A DNA stretch of 47,429 nucleotides. It comes from JBEKZQ01 sp049509675. GTDB taxonomy: Bacteria; Planctomycetota; Planctomycetia; Pirellulales; Thermoguttaceae. Positions within the stretch are counted from its first letter, which is position 1; each line of letters opens with the position of its first letter. Positions 1 to 8,173 of this stretch are shown here, one piece after another. Both the position numbers and the translations under genes were made by a program. The DNA lies in NCBI GenBank assembly GCA_049509675.1, contig JBEKZQ010000001.1, positions 1 through 47,429 of the forward strand, written 5' to 3'. A model generated the notes under the pieces. That model ran no database searches, was not told the origin of the DNA, and was given only the letters and a program-made list of their open reading frames with translations.

Positions 1-53
1 GGACGGATTGACAATCCGTCCTACAAAAATGGGACGGATTGACAATTCCGTCC
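1..53. repeat. Two copies of a palindromic REP-like repeat
   Basis: The first copy (1-21) has perfect 10-base arms GGACGGATTG and CAATCCGTCC around one central base. The second (32-53) has the same arms with one extra T in the right arm. Further copies lie at 2017-2037, 2048-2068, 9526-9546 and 37711-37731. The copies sit just upstream of the glycosyltransferase start, so an upstream in-frame start at 39 would place repeat sequence in the protein and is not preferred. Confidence 0.85.
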
Positions 54-95
54 TACGATAATCCCCTCCATCTGTTACAAACGCCGAGTGAAACC

Positions 96-1058
96 ATGAA
101 CCTGTCGATTGCCCTTTGCACGTACAACGCCACGGCCTATCTGTCGGAGCAGTTGGCCAGCATCGCCGCCCAGACGCGCTTGCCCGACGAGCTGGTGGTG
201 TGCGACGATTGTTCCGGCGACGCGACGGCCGCCGCGGTGCGGCAGTTCGCGGCCAGGGCGCCGTTCGAGGTCCGCCTGGAAGTCAACGATCGCAACCTGG
301 GCACGGCGGCGAATTTCGCCAAGGCGGCGGGCCTGTGCCGCGGCCGCTTCATCGCGCTGTGCGACCAGGACGACGTGTGGATGCCGCACAAGCTGCAACT
401 CCTGCACGACGCGCTGGTGCGCCATCCCCGCGCCGGCTTCGCCTTCAGCAACGCGCGGATCGTCGATCGCCACCGCCGCCCGCTGGGCTACAACCTGTGG
501 GAGGCGATCCGCTTCCCGCGCAGCGAGCAGCGGCGCATGAACCGCGGCCAGGCCGCCTCCGTGCTGCTGCACCGCAACGTCGTCACCGGGGCCACGATGG
601 CCTTCCGCGCCGATTACCGCGACCTTCTGCTGCCGGTCGCCCACGGCTGGCTGCACGACGGCTGGTTCGCCCTGCTGCTGGCCGCCGTGGCCGACTGCGT
701 GGCCGTCCCCGAGCCGCTCATCGAGTACCGTCAGCATCCGGGTCAGCAGGTCGGCGCGCGGAAGGAGACGCTCTTCCAGCAGTTCCTCCGCGCCCGCAGC
801 TTCGGCCAGGAGAAGTACGAGTCGATCGCCGCCAATTACGCCGCCGCCCGCGACCGCCTGGCACAGTGCCCCATGCCTTTGCGCGACCCGGGGCTCTTGC
901 CGGCCATCGAGCGGAAGGTCAAGCACTACGGGGCCCGAACGCGGATGCGCGAAGAGGGAACCTGGCGCCTGCCGCTGATCCTCCGCGAATTGGTCTGGCA
1001 TCATTACACGAGATTCTCCACCGGCTGGAAGTCGTTCGCACAAGATTTGCTGCTGTAG
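96..1058 (+). CDS. Glycosyltransferase family 2 protein
   Basis: A 320-residue cytosolic GT-A fold glycosyltransferase that would transfer a sugar from a nucleotide-sugar donor to a growing glycan. The N-terminus reads SIALCTYNATAYLSEQL, the usual GT2 opening. It is followed by VVCDDCSGD (about residues 34-42), the donor-binding strand, and by the DQDD metal/nucleotide motif at about 90-93. The ATG at 96 is chosen because the longer alternative from 39 runs through a palindromic repeat. The gene ends 9 bases before the sulfotransferase-like gene, and the ribosome site of that gene overlaps this stop codon, so the two are probably one operon. The acceptor and sugar cannot be told from sequence. 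It may be the tail of a larger polysaccharide cluster left of the window. Confidence 0.88.
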   Translation: MNLSIALCTYNATAYLSEQLASIAAQTRLPDELVVCDDCSGDATAAAVRQFAARAPFEVRLEVNDRNLGTAANFAKAAGLCRGRFIALCDQDDVWMPHKLQLLHDALVRHPRAGFAFSNARIVDRHRRPLGYNLWEAIRFPRSEQRRMNRGQAASVLLHRNVVTGATMAFRADYRDLLLPVAHGWLHDGWFALLLAAVADCVAVPEPLIEYRQHPGQQVGARKETLFQQFLRARSFGQEKYESIAANYAAARDRLAQCPMPLRDPGLLPAIERKVKHYGARTRMREEGTWRLPLILRELVWHHYTRFSTGWKSFAQDLLL

Positions 1059-1067
1059 GAGGCAAAC

Positions 1068-1952
1068 ATGCGGGTGCTCATCCTGGGGTTGGCCAAGTCG
1101 GGCACCTCGGCGCTGGCGTACAAGATCGCCAACTCCCTGCCCAAGGCGGAAACGGACGTCCTGTTCGAGCCCTCCGTTTATCTCGATTCGGATATCAAGA
1201 ACGTCGTGGCCAAGGTGCTCATCGACGGCTATCTCTGGCATCGCTTTCCCTACTCCGGCCACGTCATCGCGCCGGCCCTGGTCGACATGCTCTCGTTCGC
1301 CCCGCTGGACAAGCGGATCCTGATCGTCCGCGATCCGAAGGATCGGCTCATCAGCGTGATGCTCTACTGCCTGTACCACGAGCCGTACTGCCGCGATGCC
1401 TTGTTCATCCGCTCGGTGGTCGGCCTGTTGCGGGCCAAGGAGGCGGCGCCCGGCTCCGTCCGCTTCGTCGATTTCCACACCTTCCTCCAGCAGTACCACC
1501 AACATGCCGGGCGGCTGACGGCGAAACTGCCCGTCTTCCCCATCAACATGGCCGACTTCGATGCCGAACGCAGCGTGGAGAACCGGCTCTTGAAGTACCT
1601 GGAGGAGAATCCGGGCCTTTTCCTCTTGCGTTACGAGGACCTGATGGACAACCGCCTGGGGCCGCTCGAGGATTTCCTGGGCGTCAGTTTGAGCGGCACG
1701 GCCCAGCTTCTACCGGGCATGGAGCGGATCGAGCGGACCAAAACCTACGGCAACTACAAGAACTGGTTCACGCCCGAAGACGTTCCCTATTACCGCAGCC
1801 TGTTCCGCGACTACGCGGCGCACTTCCCTTGCTACGACGATTTCACGCTGAACCCGCTGCAGACGCTCCGGCCGGAGCACGGGTCGGCGTACGTGTTGCG
1901 GATCGTCAACGAAGCCCGCGGGTATCTGAACCTCGAGCCGATCGCGGAGTAG
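1068..1952 (+). CDS. Sulfotransferase-like P-loop protein
   Basis: A 294-residue protein with the PAPS-dependent sulfotransferase layout. A 5'-phosphosulfate loop, GLAKSGTSAL (residues 7-16), opens the protein. A 3'-phosphate-binding stretch, RDPKDRLIS, lies at about 88-96, and RYEDLMDN plus the following FLG lie near the C-terminal third as in the family. It would sulfate a carbohydrate, lipid or peptide acceptor in the cytoplasm. A strong AGGAGG at 1057-1062, overlapping the stop of the glycosyltransferase, fixes the ATG at 1068 and suggests coupled translation. Together the pair points to a sulfated surface glycan. Some proteins of this superfamily have other P-loop roles, so the substrate is open. 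Confidence 0.82.
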   Translation: MRVLILGLAKSGTSALAYKIANSLPKAETDVLFEPSVYLDSDIKNVVAKVLIDGYLWHRFPYSGHVIAPALVDMLSFAPLDKRILIVRDPKDRLISVMLYCLYHEPYCRDALFIRSVVGLLRAKEAAPGSVRFVDFHTFLQQYHQHAGRLTAKLPVFPINMADFDAERSVENRLLKYLEENPGLFLLRYEDLMDNRLGPLEDFLGVSLSGTAQLLPGMERIERTKTYGNYKNWFTPEDVPYYRSLFRDYAAHFPCYDDFTLNPLQTLRPEHGSAYVLRIVNEARGYLNLEPIAE

Positions 1953-2016
1953 GGTGGATTCGTCATCAAACCGTAGAGAGCGCAGCGAGCCCCACCAACA
2001 CGACCAGTTGCCCGTA

Positions 2017-2068
2017 GGACGGATTGCCAATCCGTCTGCCTTTTGTGGGACGGATTGGCAATCCGTCC
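2017..2068. repeat. Two palindromic REP-like repeats, tandem
   Basis: Copies at 2017-2037 (one mismatch in the last base) and 2048-2068 (perfect) of the GGACGGATTG / CAATCCGTCC palindrome follow the sulfotransferase-like gene. The second copy runs straight into the stop codon of the truncated minus-strand gene at 2068-2265. Confidence 0.85.
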
Positions 2069-2265
2069 TACTGATTATTGAAGAAAACGAGGCAACCCAG
2101 CGGCGGCCCGTCAAATCCGCCCCAAACGCCAACGTGGAATGTGCTGAAAATCGAAAGCCGGTGGTTCCACGGGCTGATCACAAATGCGCTGCCCCAAAGA
2201 ACGATCGTACAACCAAGAAAAATGCTTGAAATCAGCGACGCCAAATTGAGGGCACGAGAAGCCAT
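2068..2265 (-). pseudogene. Truncated small membrane protein, planctomycete type
   Basis: A 65-residue remnant beginning MASRALNLASLISSIF with one strong N-terminal membrane helix, followed by a short soluble stretch ending GCLVFFNNQ. From memory it resembles a large planctomycete family of small one- or two-helix proteins whose sequence continues well past the FFNN element. Here the stop codon lies at the edge of a REP-like palindrome (2048-2068), so the C-terminal part appears to have been replaced by the repeat. The ATG follows the stop of the next upstream minus-strand frame by three bases. The family match is an impression; the truncation is inferred from the exact coincidence of repeat and stop. 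Confidence 0.45.
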
Positions 2266-2268
2266 GGT

Positions 2269-2526
2269 TCAGTTCCGCAGCCGCATCAGGGCCAGGCAGA
2301 GCAGCCAGGCAACTTCCAAAACGAGCGACAGCGCCAGAAACCAACGTTGCCCTCGGGTCGGTGCGGGCCGGTTTTCCCCGGTCGAAGCACTGGCAGAGCC
2401 AGTGGCACCCGCACTGGCAGAGCCAGTGGCACCCACACTGGCGAAGGCAGTGGCACCCGCACGGGCAGAGCCGGTGGCGCCCGCGTCACGCGGTCGGGTC
2501 TCGGGGCGTTGCCGTCGTCGGGCCAA
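2269..2526 (-). CDS. Possible small membrane protein with repeat-derived N-terminus
   Basis: An 85-residue frame with a TTG start. Its C-terminal third, RWFLALSLVLEVAWLLCLAL, is a credible membrane helix and it ends three bases before the next minus-strand start. Residues 15-50 are a low-complexity Ala/Gly/Ser/Thr stretch that is simply the translation of the 24-base tandem repeat at 2388-2483. The true gene may be only the last 30 or so residues, or a gene damaged by the repeat. No function can be assigned. Confidence 0.25.
   Translation of the reverse strand: MARRRQRPETRPRDAGATGSARAGATAFASVGATGSASAGATGSASASTGENRPAPTRGQRWFLALSLVLEVAWLLCLALMRLRN
2388..2483. repeat. 24-base tandem palindromic repeat, four copies
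   Basis: Four head-to-tail 24-base units start at 2388, 2412, 2436 and 2460. Each carries a short palindrome (CACTGGC, three bases, GCCAGTG) followed by GCACCC; the third and fourth are diverged. The same palindrome appears inside the HdrA/NuoE fusion gene at 26301-26317, so this is a dispersed family and not a local accident. Confidence 0.8.
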
Positions 2527-2559
2527 TAGTCTGTTCCTCCTGCGCAGCCGCGCGCAACG

Positions 2560-2985
2560 TCATTCCGGCAGGACGATGCGGAATTCCTGGCGGAACGCCG
2601 AGTGAAAATCGTACACGTCGTCGAAATCCTGGCGGCAGTCGCTGGGCGTCTTGCGCATCTGGCCGATGGCGATCAGGTTAAAGACGATCTCGCCGAAATC
2701 GCCCGTGGCGTGGATGCCCCAGTTGTTCAGCACCGTCTGGGCCATATAACCGTATTGCTCCAAGGCGAACCGGCGAATGGCTTCGCACAGTTCCTGCCCG
2801 GTGACGTGCCGCTGCCGGACCTCCTGGCCTTCCTCCTCGCCGGCTTCGGCGTGCTCACCGACGACTTCGGTGCCCAAGCCCAACACGTTCTGGGCATAGC
2901 TCAGGGCCTCGAACACGAAGACGTAGGCCTCCAGCGGATAGCGACGGTCCGTTTGCAGCAGTTTGGCTATGGCGGGATTGAGCAT
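2560..2985 (-). CDS. Minf_1886 family conserved protein
   Basis: A 141-residue soluble protein matching, in my recognition, the planctomycete/verrucomicrobial conserved family named after Minf_1886. The typical core is visible: RRYPLEAYVFVFEAL near the N-terminus, then HVTGQELCEAIRRFAL, then QYGYMAQTVLNNWGI and GDFGEIVFNLI. The function of the family is unknown. An acidic insert (AEAGEEEGQEVRQ) sits before the GQEL element. It lies 32 bases downstream of the PSP1-domain gene on the same strand, so the two are probably cotranscribed. Confidence 0.85.
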   Translation of the reverse strand: MLNPAIAKLLQTDRRYPLEAYVFVFEALSYAQNVLGLGTEVVGEHAEAGEEEGQEVRQRHVTGQELCEAIRRFALEQYGYMAQTVLNNWGIHATGDFGEIVFNLIAIGQMRKTPSDCRQDFDDVYDFHSAFRQEFRIVLPE

Positions 2986-3017
2986 GAGGGCAACGCCTGC
3001 TGTGGTAAGCTAGGGAC

Positions 3018-3764
3018 TCACGGGGGCAGCGTTTCGGTCGCGCCGGGCGGGTCGGCGCCGGCTTCCGCGCCGCCCTCGCCGTCCGCGGGCCGGCCATCGT
3101 CGGCCGCTTCCTTCTGCGCCTGTTCGTAGGTCTCGTACTCGTAGCGCAGACAACATTTCAGCCGCCCGCACCGCCCGGAAATCTTCGTCGGGTCGAGGGT
3201 CGCTTTTTGCAACTTGGCCATTTTCATCGAAACGGGCGGCATCTGCACCAGGTGCGTGTTGCAGCAGACGGGCACGCCGCAATCGCCGTAGTCGGCCAGC
3301 AGTTTGGCCTCGTCGCGGACGCCGATCTGACGCATTTCGATCCGCGTCTGGAACTCGCTCGCCAGCAGTTTCACCAACTCGCGGAAATCGACGCGGCTCT
3401 CGGCCAGGTAGTCGATCACGACCCGCTCGCCGCCAAAAACGTGCTCCACGTCGACCAACTGCATCACCAGGCCCAGTTTGTCGACATATTGTTGGCAGAT
3501 TTCCATTTCGCGGCGGGCCTGCGCGCGGATCCGCGCCAGCTCGCGGCTGTCTTCGGCCGTCATCTCGCGCAGGATCTGGCCTTGGGAGGGGTCCTTCAGG
3601 CCGGCCAGGGCGGCCGGCGTCGCCTCGCACAGAATCTCGCCATCCTCCAGCCCGCGTTCGCTGCGGATGATGACCTTCGTGCCCCTCGGATAGGTGGAAT
3701 CGCCCGCAGGCGCGAAGACGCCCAGCAGACGCATCACTCCGTAGCGGACGACATGATTGGCCAT
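3018..3764 (-). CDS. PSP1 domain protein, RicT/YaaT-like
   Basis: A 248-residue cytoplasmic protein with the PSP1 C-terminal domain. Six cysteines cluster at residues 162, 167, 168, 199, 204 and 205 (DCGVPVCC and GRCGRLKCC), as in the RicT/YaaT group, whose Bacillus member forms an Fe-S-containing complex that influences RNA processing. The family core DYLAESRVDFRELVK and EMRQIGVRDEAKLLADYG is present. The ATG at 3764 (MANHVVRYGV) is chosen because the open frame continues upstream without family resemblance. The last 30 residues are an acidic/proline tail. The exact job in planctomycetes is not known to me. Confidence 0.85.
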   Translation of the reverse strand: MANHVVRYGVMRLLGVFAPAGDSTYPRGTKVIIRSERGLEDGEILCEATPAALAGLKDPSQGQILREMTAEDSRELARIRAQARREMEICQQYVDKLGLVMQLVDVEHVFGGERVVIDYLAESRVDFRELVKLLASEFQTRIEMRQIGVRDEAKLLADYGDCGVPVCCNTHLVQMPPVSMKMAKLQKATLDPTKISGRCGRLKCCLRYEYETYEQAQKEAADDGRPADGEGGAEAGADPPGATETLPP

Positions 3765-3823
3765 GAACACTACCGTGCAACACCAGGACTCGTGCAAAGT
3801 ATAAGTATAGCGGGCCGCCCGCG

Positions 3824-4714
3824 TTATCGCAAAGCTAAGCCGCCAGCCACGGCCCACCAAAGCCAAACGACGGGCGCCGTCAACAGCAGCGAATCGAGGA
3901 GGTCCAGCACGCCGCCGAAGCCCGGCAGCCATTGACTGGAATCCTTGCAGCCGGCGTCTCGTTTCAGCAACGACTCGGCCAGATCGCCCAGCATACCGAG
4001 TGCGCCCAGCAACAGGCCCAAGAGGAGCCAGTCCCAAGAACCGCTTTTCCCGGGGCTCCCACCCAGTAGTGGTACAAGCCAGAAGAACGTGGCCCAGGAC
4101 CCCAAGCAGGCAAATGCCAGTGCGCCCAGCGCCCCTTCGAGCGTCTTGCCGGGACTTAGCACCGGCGCCATCTTGTGCCGGCCGATCCAACGACCGACGC
4201 TGTAGGCGCCGATGTCGCCCATCTTCACCGGGATGATCCACGAGGCCACGGCCGCGATGCCCCAATCCATCCGCAAACGGACCGCGAAGCTCAGCAGTAG
4301 ACCCACGTACAACAGAGCGAAAACCGAGGCCCCCAGGCTGGCGAGGATGCCGCCCGGCTCGTGATAACGCCACATCTCGGCCGCCAGCAACAACACGAGC
4401 GACACAGCCAGCACGATGGCGGGCCACTCCCGGCCCAGCGGCGACGGCGTCGCTTGGTGCCCCAGCATGAGCAAGCCTTGACCGGCCACCAGGCAGAGGT
4501 TTCCCAGGTAGACGATCCACGGCAGCGGCTGCATCCCCGCCGCCCGGGCCATCTGCAACAACTCCGCGGTGGCGGTCAAGGTGAGCAACGCCGCCAGTGG
4601 CAGGAGCCAGATGCCCGGCCGCGCCGCATCGCGCTCCGCGACCTGGTCCAGCCAGCACAGGCCAAGGAGCCCGGCCACAATCAACGTTCCCAAGAGCAGT
4701 CGCCAACGAAGCAT
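3824..4714 (-). CDS. cdsA: Phosphatidate cytidylyltransferase
   Basis: A 296-residue integral membrane enzyme that makes CDP-diacylglycerol from phosphatidic acid and CTP for phospholipid synthesis. It has about eight hydrophobic segments and the CdsA C-terminal signature in the form SLLKRDAGCKDSSQWLPGFG followed by GVLDLLDSLL. The usual His of the PGHGG element is Phe here, and the Arg of the DR-x-D element is Leu. The KR, KD and final D residues are kept. The conserved K-x-x-D-I-G-A-Y element (VKMGDIGAYSVGR) precedes it. The ATG at 4714 has AAGGA about eight bases upstream; a GTG at 4741 is less likely. No undecaprenyl synthase gene is adjacent. Confidence 0.85.
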   Translation of the reverse strand: MLRWRLLLGTLIVAGLLGLCWLDQVAERDAARPGIWLLPLAALLTLTATAELLQMARAAGMQPLPWIVYLGNLCLVAGQGLLMLGHQATPSPLGREWPAIVLAVSLVLLLAAEMWRYHEPGGILASLGASVFALLYVGLLLSFAVRLRMDWGIAAVASWIIPVKMGDIGAYSVGRWIGRHKMAPVLSPGKTLEGALGALAFACLGSWATFFWLVPLLGGSPGKSGSWDWLLLGLLLGALGMLGDLAESLLKRDAGCKDSSQWLPGFGGVLDLLDSLLLTAPVVWLWWAVAGGLALR

Positions 4715-4884
4715 CGGGTATCGTCCTTGAACAAGCGCCACAAGTCGTTGATTCTCCCGGACAATCAGGTCTGACGCAAGGCGGGGGAGGAGTTAAAAAG
4801 GCTGCCGCCTGCGATTCCCGCCTCTTGTTTGCCGGGCTGCGAAGGTTGATAATCGTATCCATAACGGTAAGAGTTTGAAGTGTG

Positions 4885-4945
4885 CAGTTTTCAGTGTTCA
4901 GCAGGCGGCCGGTATAGGGAACTGAGAACTGAACACTGAAAACTG
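4885..4945. repeat. Inverted repeat upstream of the Gfo/Idh/MocA gene
   Basis: Perfect 17-base arms, CAGTTTTCAGTGTTCAG (4885-4901) and its reverse complement (4929-4945), flank a 27-base loop. The element ends ten bases before the GAGGAG ribosome site (4955-4960) of the next gene, so in the transcript it would form a 5' hairpin. It may be a dispersed repeat; no regulatory role is shown. Confidence 0.7.
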
Positions 4946-4967
4946 AAAACTATTGAGGAGTCGCCCC

Positions 4968-6329
4968 ATGAGTGATACTCGCAGCCAGACGGCATCGCGT
5001 CGTGAATTCCTGACCAGCAGCGGCCGCATCGCCGCCGCATCGGCGTTGGCGGCAGGAGTCGTTCCGCAGGTCCATGCCGCCGAAAACAACACGCTTCAAG
5101 TGGCCTTGATCGGCTGCGGCGGCCGGGGCAGCGGCGCGGCCGGCGACGCCCTGTCCAATAAGAACGGTCCCATCAAACTGGTCGCCATGGCCGACGTCTT
5201 TGAGAAACGCCTCTCCGGCAGTTGCAATGCCTTGAAGGAGCGGTTCCGAAGCCAGGTGGACGTGCCGGAGGATCGCAAGTTCATCGGCTTCGACGCCTAC
5301 CGCAAGGCGATCGATTGTTTGAAGGCCGGCGACGTGGCCATCTTCGCCACCCCGCCCGCCTTCCGCTGGGTCCATTTTGGCTACGCCATTGAAAAGGGCG
5401 TGCATGTTTTCATGGAGAAGCCGGTGGCCGTCGATGCGCCCACCGCCGCCAAGATGGTGGCCCTGGCCGAGAAGGCCAAACAGCGGAACATCAAGGTCGG
5501 CGTGGGGCTGATGTGCCGACACTGCCGGGCGCGCGGCGAGCTCTACCGCCGCATCCAGGACGGCGCCATCGGCGACATCGTGGCCCTGCGGGCGTACCGC
5601 ATGCAGGGCCGCGGCGATGCGGGGCACAAGCCGAAGAACCTGACTGAGTTGTTGTGGCAGATCCAGCGATTCCACAGTTTTCTCTGGGCCAGCGGCGGCT
5701 GCTTCAGCGATTTCTACATCCACCACATCGACGAATGCTGTTGGATGAAGGGTTCCTGGCCGGTGCGGGCCCAGGCCTGCGGCGGCCGGCACTATCGCGG
5801 CGACTCGGTCGACCAGAACCTGGACACTTACTCGGTGGAATTCACCTTCGGCGACGGCGCCAAGCTGTTTCTGTATGGCCGGAACATGCTCGGCTGCCAC
5901 GATGAATTCGCCAGCTATGCCCACGGCAGCAAGGGCCTGGCGGTCATCTCCGAAGGCGGTCACAGTCCGGCCAGGTGCCGCTATTACACGGGACAGAACT
6001 TCGCCGCCGACAAGCTCGTGTGGCGATTCGGCCCTTCCGAGCCCAATCCGTATCGCTTGGAATGGGACGACCTGATCGATGCCATCCGCCAGGACAGGCT
6101 CTACAACGAGGCCGCGCGCGGCGCGCAAGCCAGCCTGGTCACCGCCATGGGACGCATGGCCGCCCACACCGGCCAGATCGTCACCTATGAGCAGATGCTC
6201 AAGCTCGACCACGAGTTCGCACCCGGCGTGGACAAACTGACCCTCGACAGCCCCGCGCCGTTGCTCGCCGGAGCGGACGGCAAGTATCCCGTCCCGCAAC
6301 CGGGCATCACCACCCAGCGAGAATACTAG
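4968..6329 (+). CDS. TAT-exported Gfo/Idh/MocA family oxidoreductase
   Basis: A 453-residue NAD(P)-dependent oxidoreductase of the Gfo/Idh/MocA class, probably acting on a sugar or inositol derivative outside the cytoplasm. Residues 10-19 read SRREFLTSSG, a twin-arginine export motif, followed by an Ala-rich hydrophobic stretch ending VHA. The Rossmann loop is VALIGCGGRGSGA (about 45-57), and the family signature EKP lies at about 150-152. A later HHIDECCW stretch may supply catalytic His residues. The ATG at 4968 follows GAGGAG by seven bases; a TTG at 4953 is in frame but would precede the ribosome site. Such proteins are expanded in planctomycetes. The substrate is not evident. Confidence 0.9.
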   Translation: MSDTRSQTASRREFLTSSGRIAAASALAAGVVPQVHAAENNTLQVALIGCGGRGSGAAGDALSNKNGPIKLVAMADVFEKRLSGSCNALKERFRSQVDVPEDRKFIGFDAYRKAIDCLKAGDVAIFATPPAFRWVHFGYAIEKGVHVFMEKPVAVDAPTAAKMVALAEKAKQRNIKVGVGLMCRHCRARGELYRRIQDGAIGDIVALRAYRMQGRGDAGHKPKNLTELLWQIQRFHSFLWASGGCFSDFYIHHIDECCWMKGSWPVRAQACGGRHYRGDSVDQNLDTYSVEFTFGDGAKLFLYGRNMLGCHDEFASYAHGSKGLAVISEGGHSPARCRYYTGQNFAADKLVWRFGPSEPNPYRLEWDDLIDAIRQDRLYNEAARGAQASLVTAMGRMAAHTGQIVTYEQMLKLDHEFAPGVDKLTLDSPAPLLAGADGKYPVPQPGITTQREY

Positions 6330-6352
6330 TTTTGTCGGAGAGCCCACACCAG

Positions 6353-6407
6353 CCCGAAGCGCAAGCGAGGGACCCGCGCCTCGCCCCACCCTCGCTTGCG
6401 CTTCGGG
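6353..6407. repeat. Inverted repeat (AAGCGCAAGCGAGG family)
   Basis: Perfect 19-base arms, CCCGAAGCGCAAGCGAGGG (6353-6371) and its reverse complement (6389-6407), with a 17-base spacer. A related element with arms GACGCGCCAGCGAGGGA lies at 12866-12912, again just after a gene end. It could act as a terminator for the oxidoreductase, though no T-run follows, and it lies in the leader of the HAD gene. Confidence 0.8.
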
Positions 6408-6445
6408 TTAGTGAGACGCCTGAAGCAGGGGTTCTTCGACAAAGC

Positions 6446-7111
6446 ATGACCGTGCCCTTCAAGGCCGTCGTGTTCGACCTGGACGGAACGTTGCTCGACA
6501 CGCTGGACGACCTTGCCGAGGCCACCAACGCGGCCTTGCGCGCGCTGGGCTTTGCCGAGCATCCCCGCGAGTCCTACAAGATCTTCGTCGGCGACGGCGT
6601 GGAAGCCTTGATCCGGCGGGTCGTGCCCGAAGGCAGCCAGAACGCGGCGACGCTGGACCGCTCCGCCGCCTTGATGCGGGCCGAATACGGCCGCCGTTGG
6701 GATCACAAGACGCGGCCCTACGAGGGTGTGCCGGAACTGCTCCGCGCGCTGGCCGCCCGGAGGATCGCCGCAGCGGTGTTGTCGAACAAGCCGGAGCAGT
6801 TCGTGCGGCTGTGCGTCGAGCGGCTCTTGCCGCAAGCGTCTTTTGCCGTCGTGCTCGGGGCCTCGCCGGCATGGGCCAGGAAGCCCGATCCGGCCGGCGC
6901 CCGCGAGATTGCCCGGCGGCTGGCGCTGCCGCCCGCCGAGATGCTGTACCTGGGCGACACGAACACCGACATGCAAACGGCCGTGGCGGCAGGCATGTTT
7001 CCCGCCGGCGCGCTGTGGGGCTTCCGCACCGCCGAGGAGTTGCTGGCCAACGGCGCGCGAGTCTTGGTCGAGAAACCGCTGGACCTGTTGACCTTCTTTC
7101 CCGAAAGCTGA
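6446..7111 (+). CDS. HAD-superfamily phosphatase, phosphoglycolate phosphatase-like
   Basis: A 221-residue cytosolic HAD hydrolase. Motif I is FDLDGTLLDT (about residues 10-19, nucleophile Asp11 and acid Asp13), motif II lies at VLSNKPEQF, motif III Lys at RKPDP, and motif IV is YLGDTNTDM. The cap region between about 20 and 95 is the alpha-helical type of the phosphoglycolate phosphatase/Gph group. 2-phosphoglycolate is a plausible substrate, but other sugar phosphates are possible. The ATG at 6446 is used because the frame upstream only translates the inverted repeat at 6353-6407. It is transcribed toward the minus-strand SgcJ/EcaC gene. Confidence 0.85.
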   Translation: MTVPFKAVVFDLDGTLLDTLDDLAEATNAALRALGFAEHPRESYKIFVGDGVEALIRRVVPEGSQNAATLDRSAALMRAEYGRRWDHKTRPYEGVPELLRALAARRIAAAVLSNKPEQFVRLCVERLLPQASFAVVLGASPAWARKPDPAGAREIARRLALPPAEMLYLGDTNTDMQTAVAAGMFPAGALWGFRTAEELLANGARVLVEKPLDLLTFFPES

Positions 7112-7166
7112 ACGGTACAAGAGAAGAGGATCCGTGCCTGTCGGGAAAGGTCCGGTCAATCGCCAG

Positions 7167-8129
7167 TCATGGCAGCAGGTGGGACGGCTCTTTCGCCGAG
7201 CCCGGGCCCTTGGCGGCGGGCCGCGGCGCGGCTTGACGTTTCATGGTGACCTCGGCCACGTCGGGTTGCTTTACGCCGCTCAGCGTGCGGTCTTTCGACT
7301 CCAGCGTCACCGTGTCGGCATCGACGCGGGTGATGATGTTCGTGGCCGAAACCTGGCTGCCGTCGGCCAGCGTGCCCGAGTAGTTGATCAGCCAGCGCCC
7401 GCCGTCGCGGACCCATAGATTCTCGCCAAACCCGCCGTTGGAGTCGAATATCCAGGAATGAAGCCGGCCGGCGCGAGGATCCCAGCCGATGACTTCCGTG
7501 CCGGCATGGGCAAGACCGATCTTGCCCTCCACCGTGAATTTGCGGATCAAGAAGGACCGATTCTCGGTCCACCCGCAACTGCTGTGCAGCGACAGGCCGC
7601 CCGCCGTCGATGCTTCCTCGGCCCAATCGCCCGCCATCCATTCCAGGTCCTTCAGATGCTTGATCGGCGTGGCCGCGTGGTTGATCGTTTCGCGGGCACT
7701 GGCGATCAACCAGCGGTCGCCGCGTTTCAGCAGGACCAGGCTGAAGCCGGGGTCGCCGGCGAGGTTCGCCACCGGCGGCTTTGCGTCGGCAATGGTTTCG
7801 GCCAGGGCCACGTCGTCGCTGACGGCGCGAGACGAGACGAGCAAGATGCGGAGCGTGGCGTGTTTCCGCGCGGCAAGCGACTCCTGGAACGCTTTTTGGA
7901 TGTTGTCGCGGCCCTCGATCCGCTCACCGCTTTGACCGACGAAGTCGCCCGCGGTCGTCCAACACGCCGCCACCCCCTTGGCGTCGCCGCGATTGAAACT
8001 ATTTTCCAGCTCGGCGAGCAGTTTGCGGATTTCCGGGGCGGGCCCGCCACTCTTCTTTTCCTGGGCCAGACCGATGCCGGCCGTGACGAGGATGCCAAGC
8101 ACACACAGCGGACCCCAAATACGTTGCAT
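7167..8129 (-). CDS. Secreted SgcJ/EcaC-type NTF2-like protein
   Basis: A 320-residue exported protein. Residues 1-22 (MQRIWGPLCVLGILVTAGIG) form a signal peptide ending around LAQ. Residues 30-155 have the SnoaL/NTF2-like pattern of the SgcJ/EcaC family (LLAELENSFNRGDAKGVAAC, then IEGRDNIQKAF and WLIASARETI). Residues 165-300 form a second domain of DUF1579-like character (LEWMAGDWAEE, then WTENRSFLIRKFTV and GTEVIGWDPRAG). Planctomycete genomes carry many copies of this arrangement; the ligand is unknown. AAGGAG stands just upstream of the ATG at 8129. The C-terminal 20 residues are a basic, Ala/Pro-rich tail. Confidence 0.78.
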   Translation of the reverse strand: MQRIWGPLCVLGILVTAGIGLAQEKKSGGPAPEIRKLLAELENSFNRGDAKGVAACWTTAGDFVGQSGERIEGRDNIQKAFQESLAARKHATLRILLVSSRAVSDDVALAETIADAKPPVANLAGDPGFSLVLLKRGDRWLIASARETINHAATPIKHLKDLEWMAGDWAEEASTAGGLSLHSSCGWTENRSFLIRKFTVEGKIGLAHAGTEVIGWDPRAGRLHSWIFDSNGGFGENLWVRDGGRWLINYSGTLADGSQVSATNIITRVDADTVTLESKDRTLSGVKQPDVAEVTMKRQAAPRPAAKGPGSAKEPSHLLP

Positions 8130-8173
8130 ACAAGAACTCCTTGAAGGCAGAAACGATTGATTCTCGTTGGTTC

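Noticed and set aside
2388..2483. Possible CRISPR array
   Set aside because: The 24-base units are head to tail with no unique spacers.
2078..2605. A 175-codon plus-strand frame across the repeats
   Set aside because: Its translation is mostly the tandem repeat, and minus-strand genes with better features overlap it.
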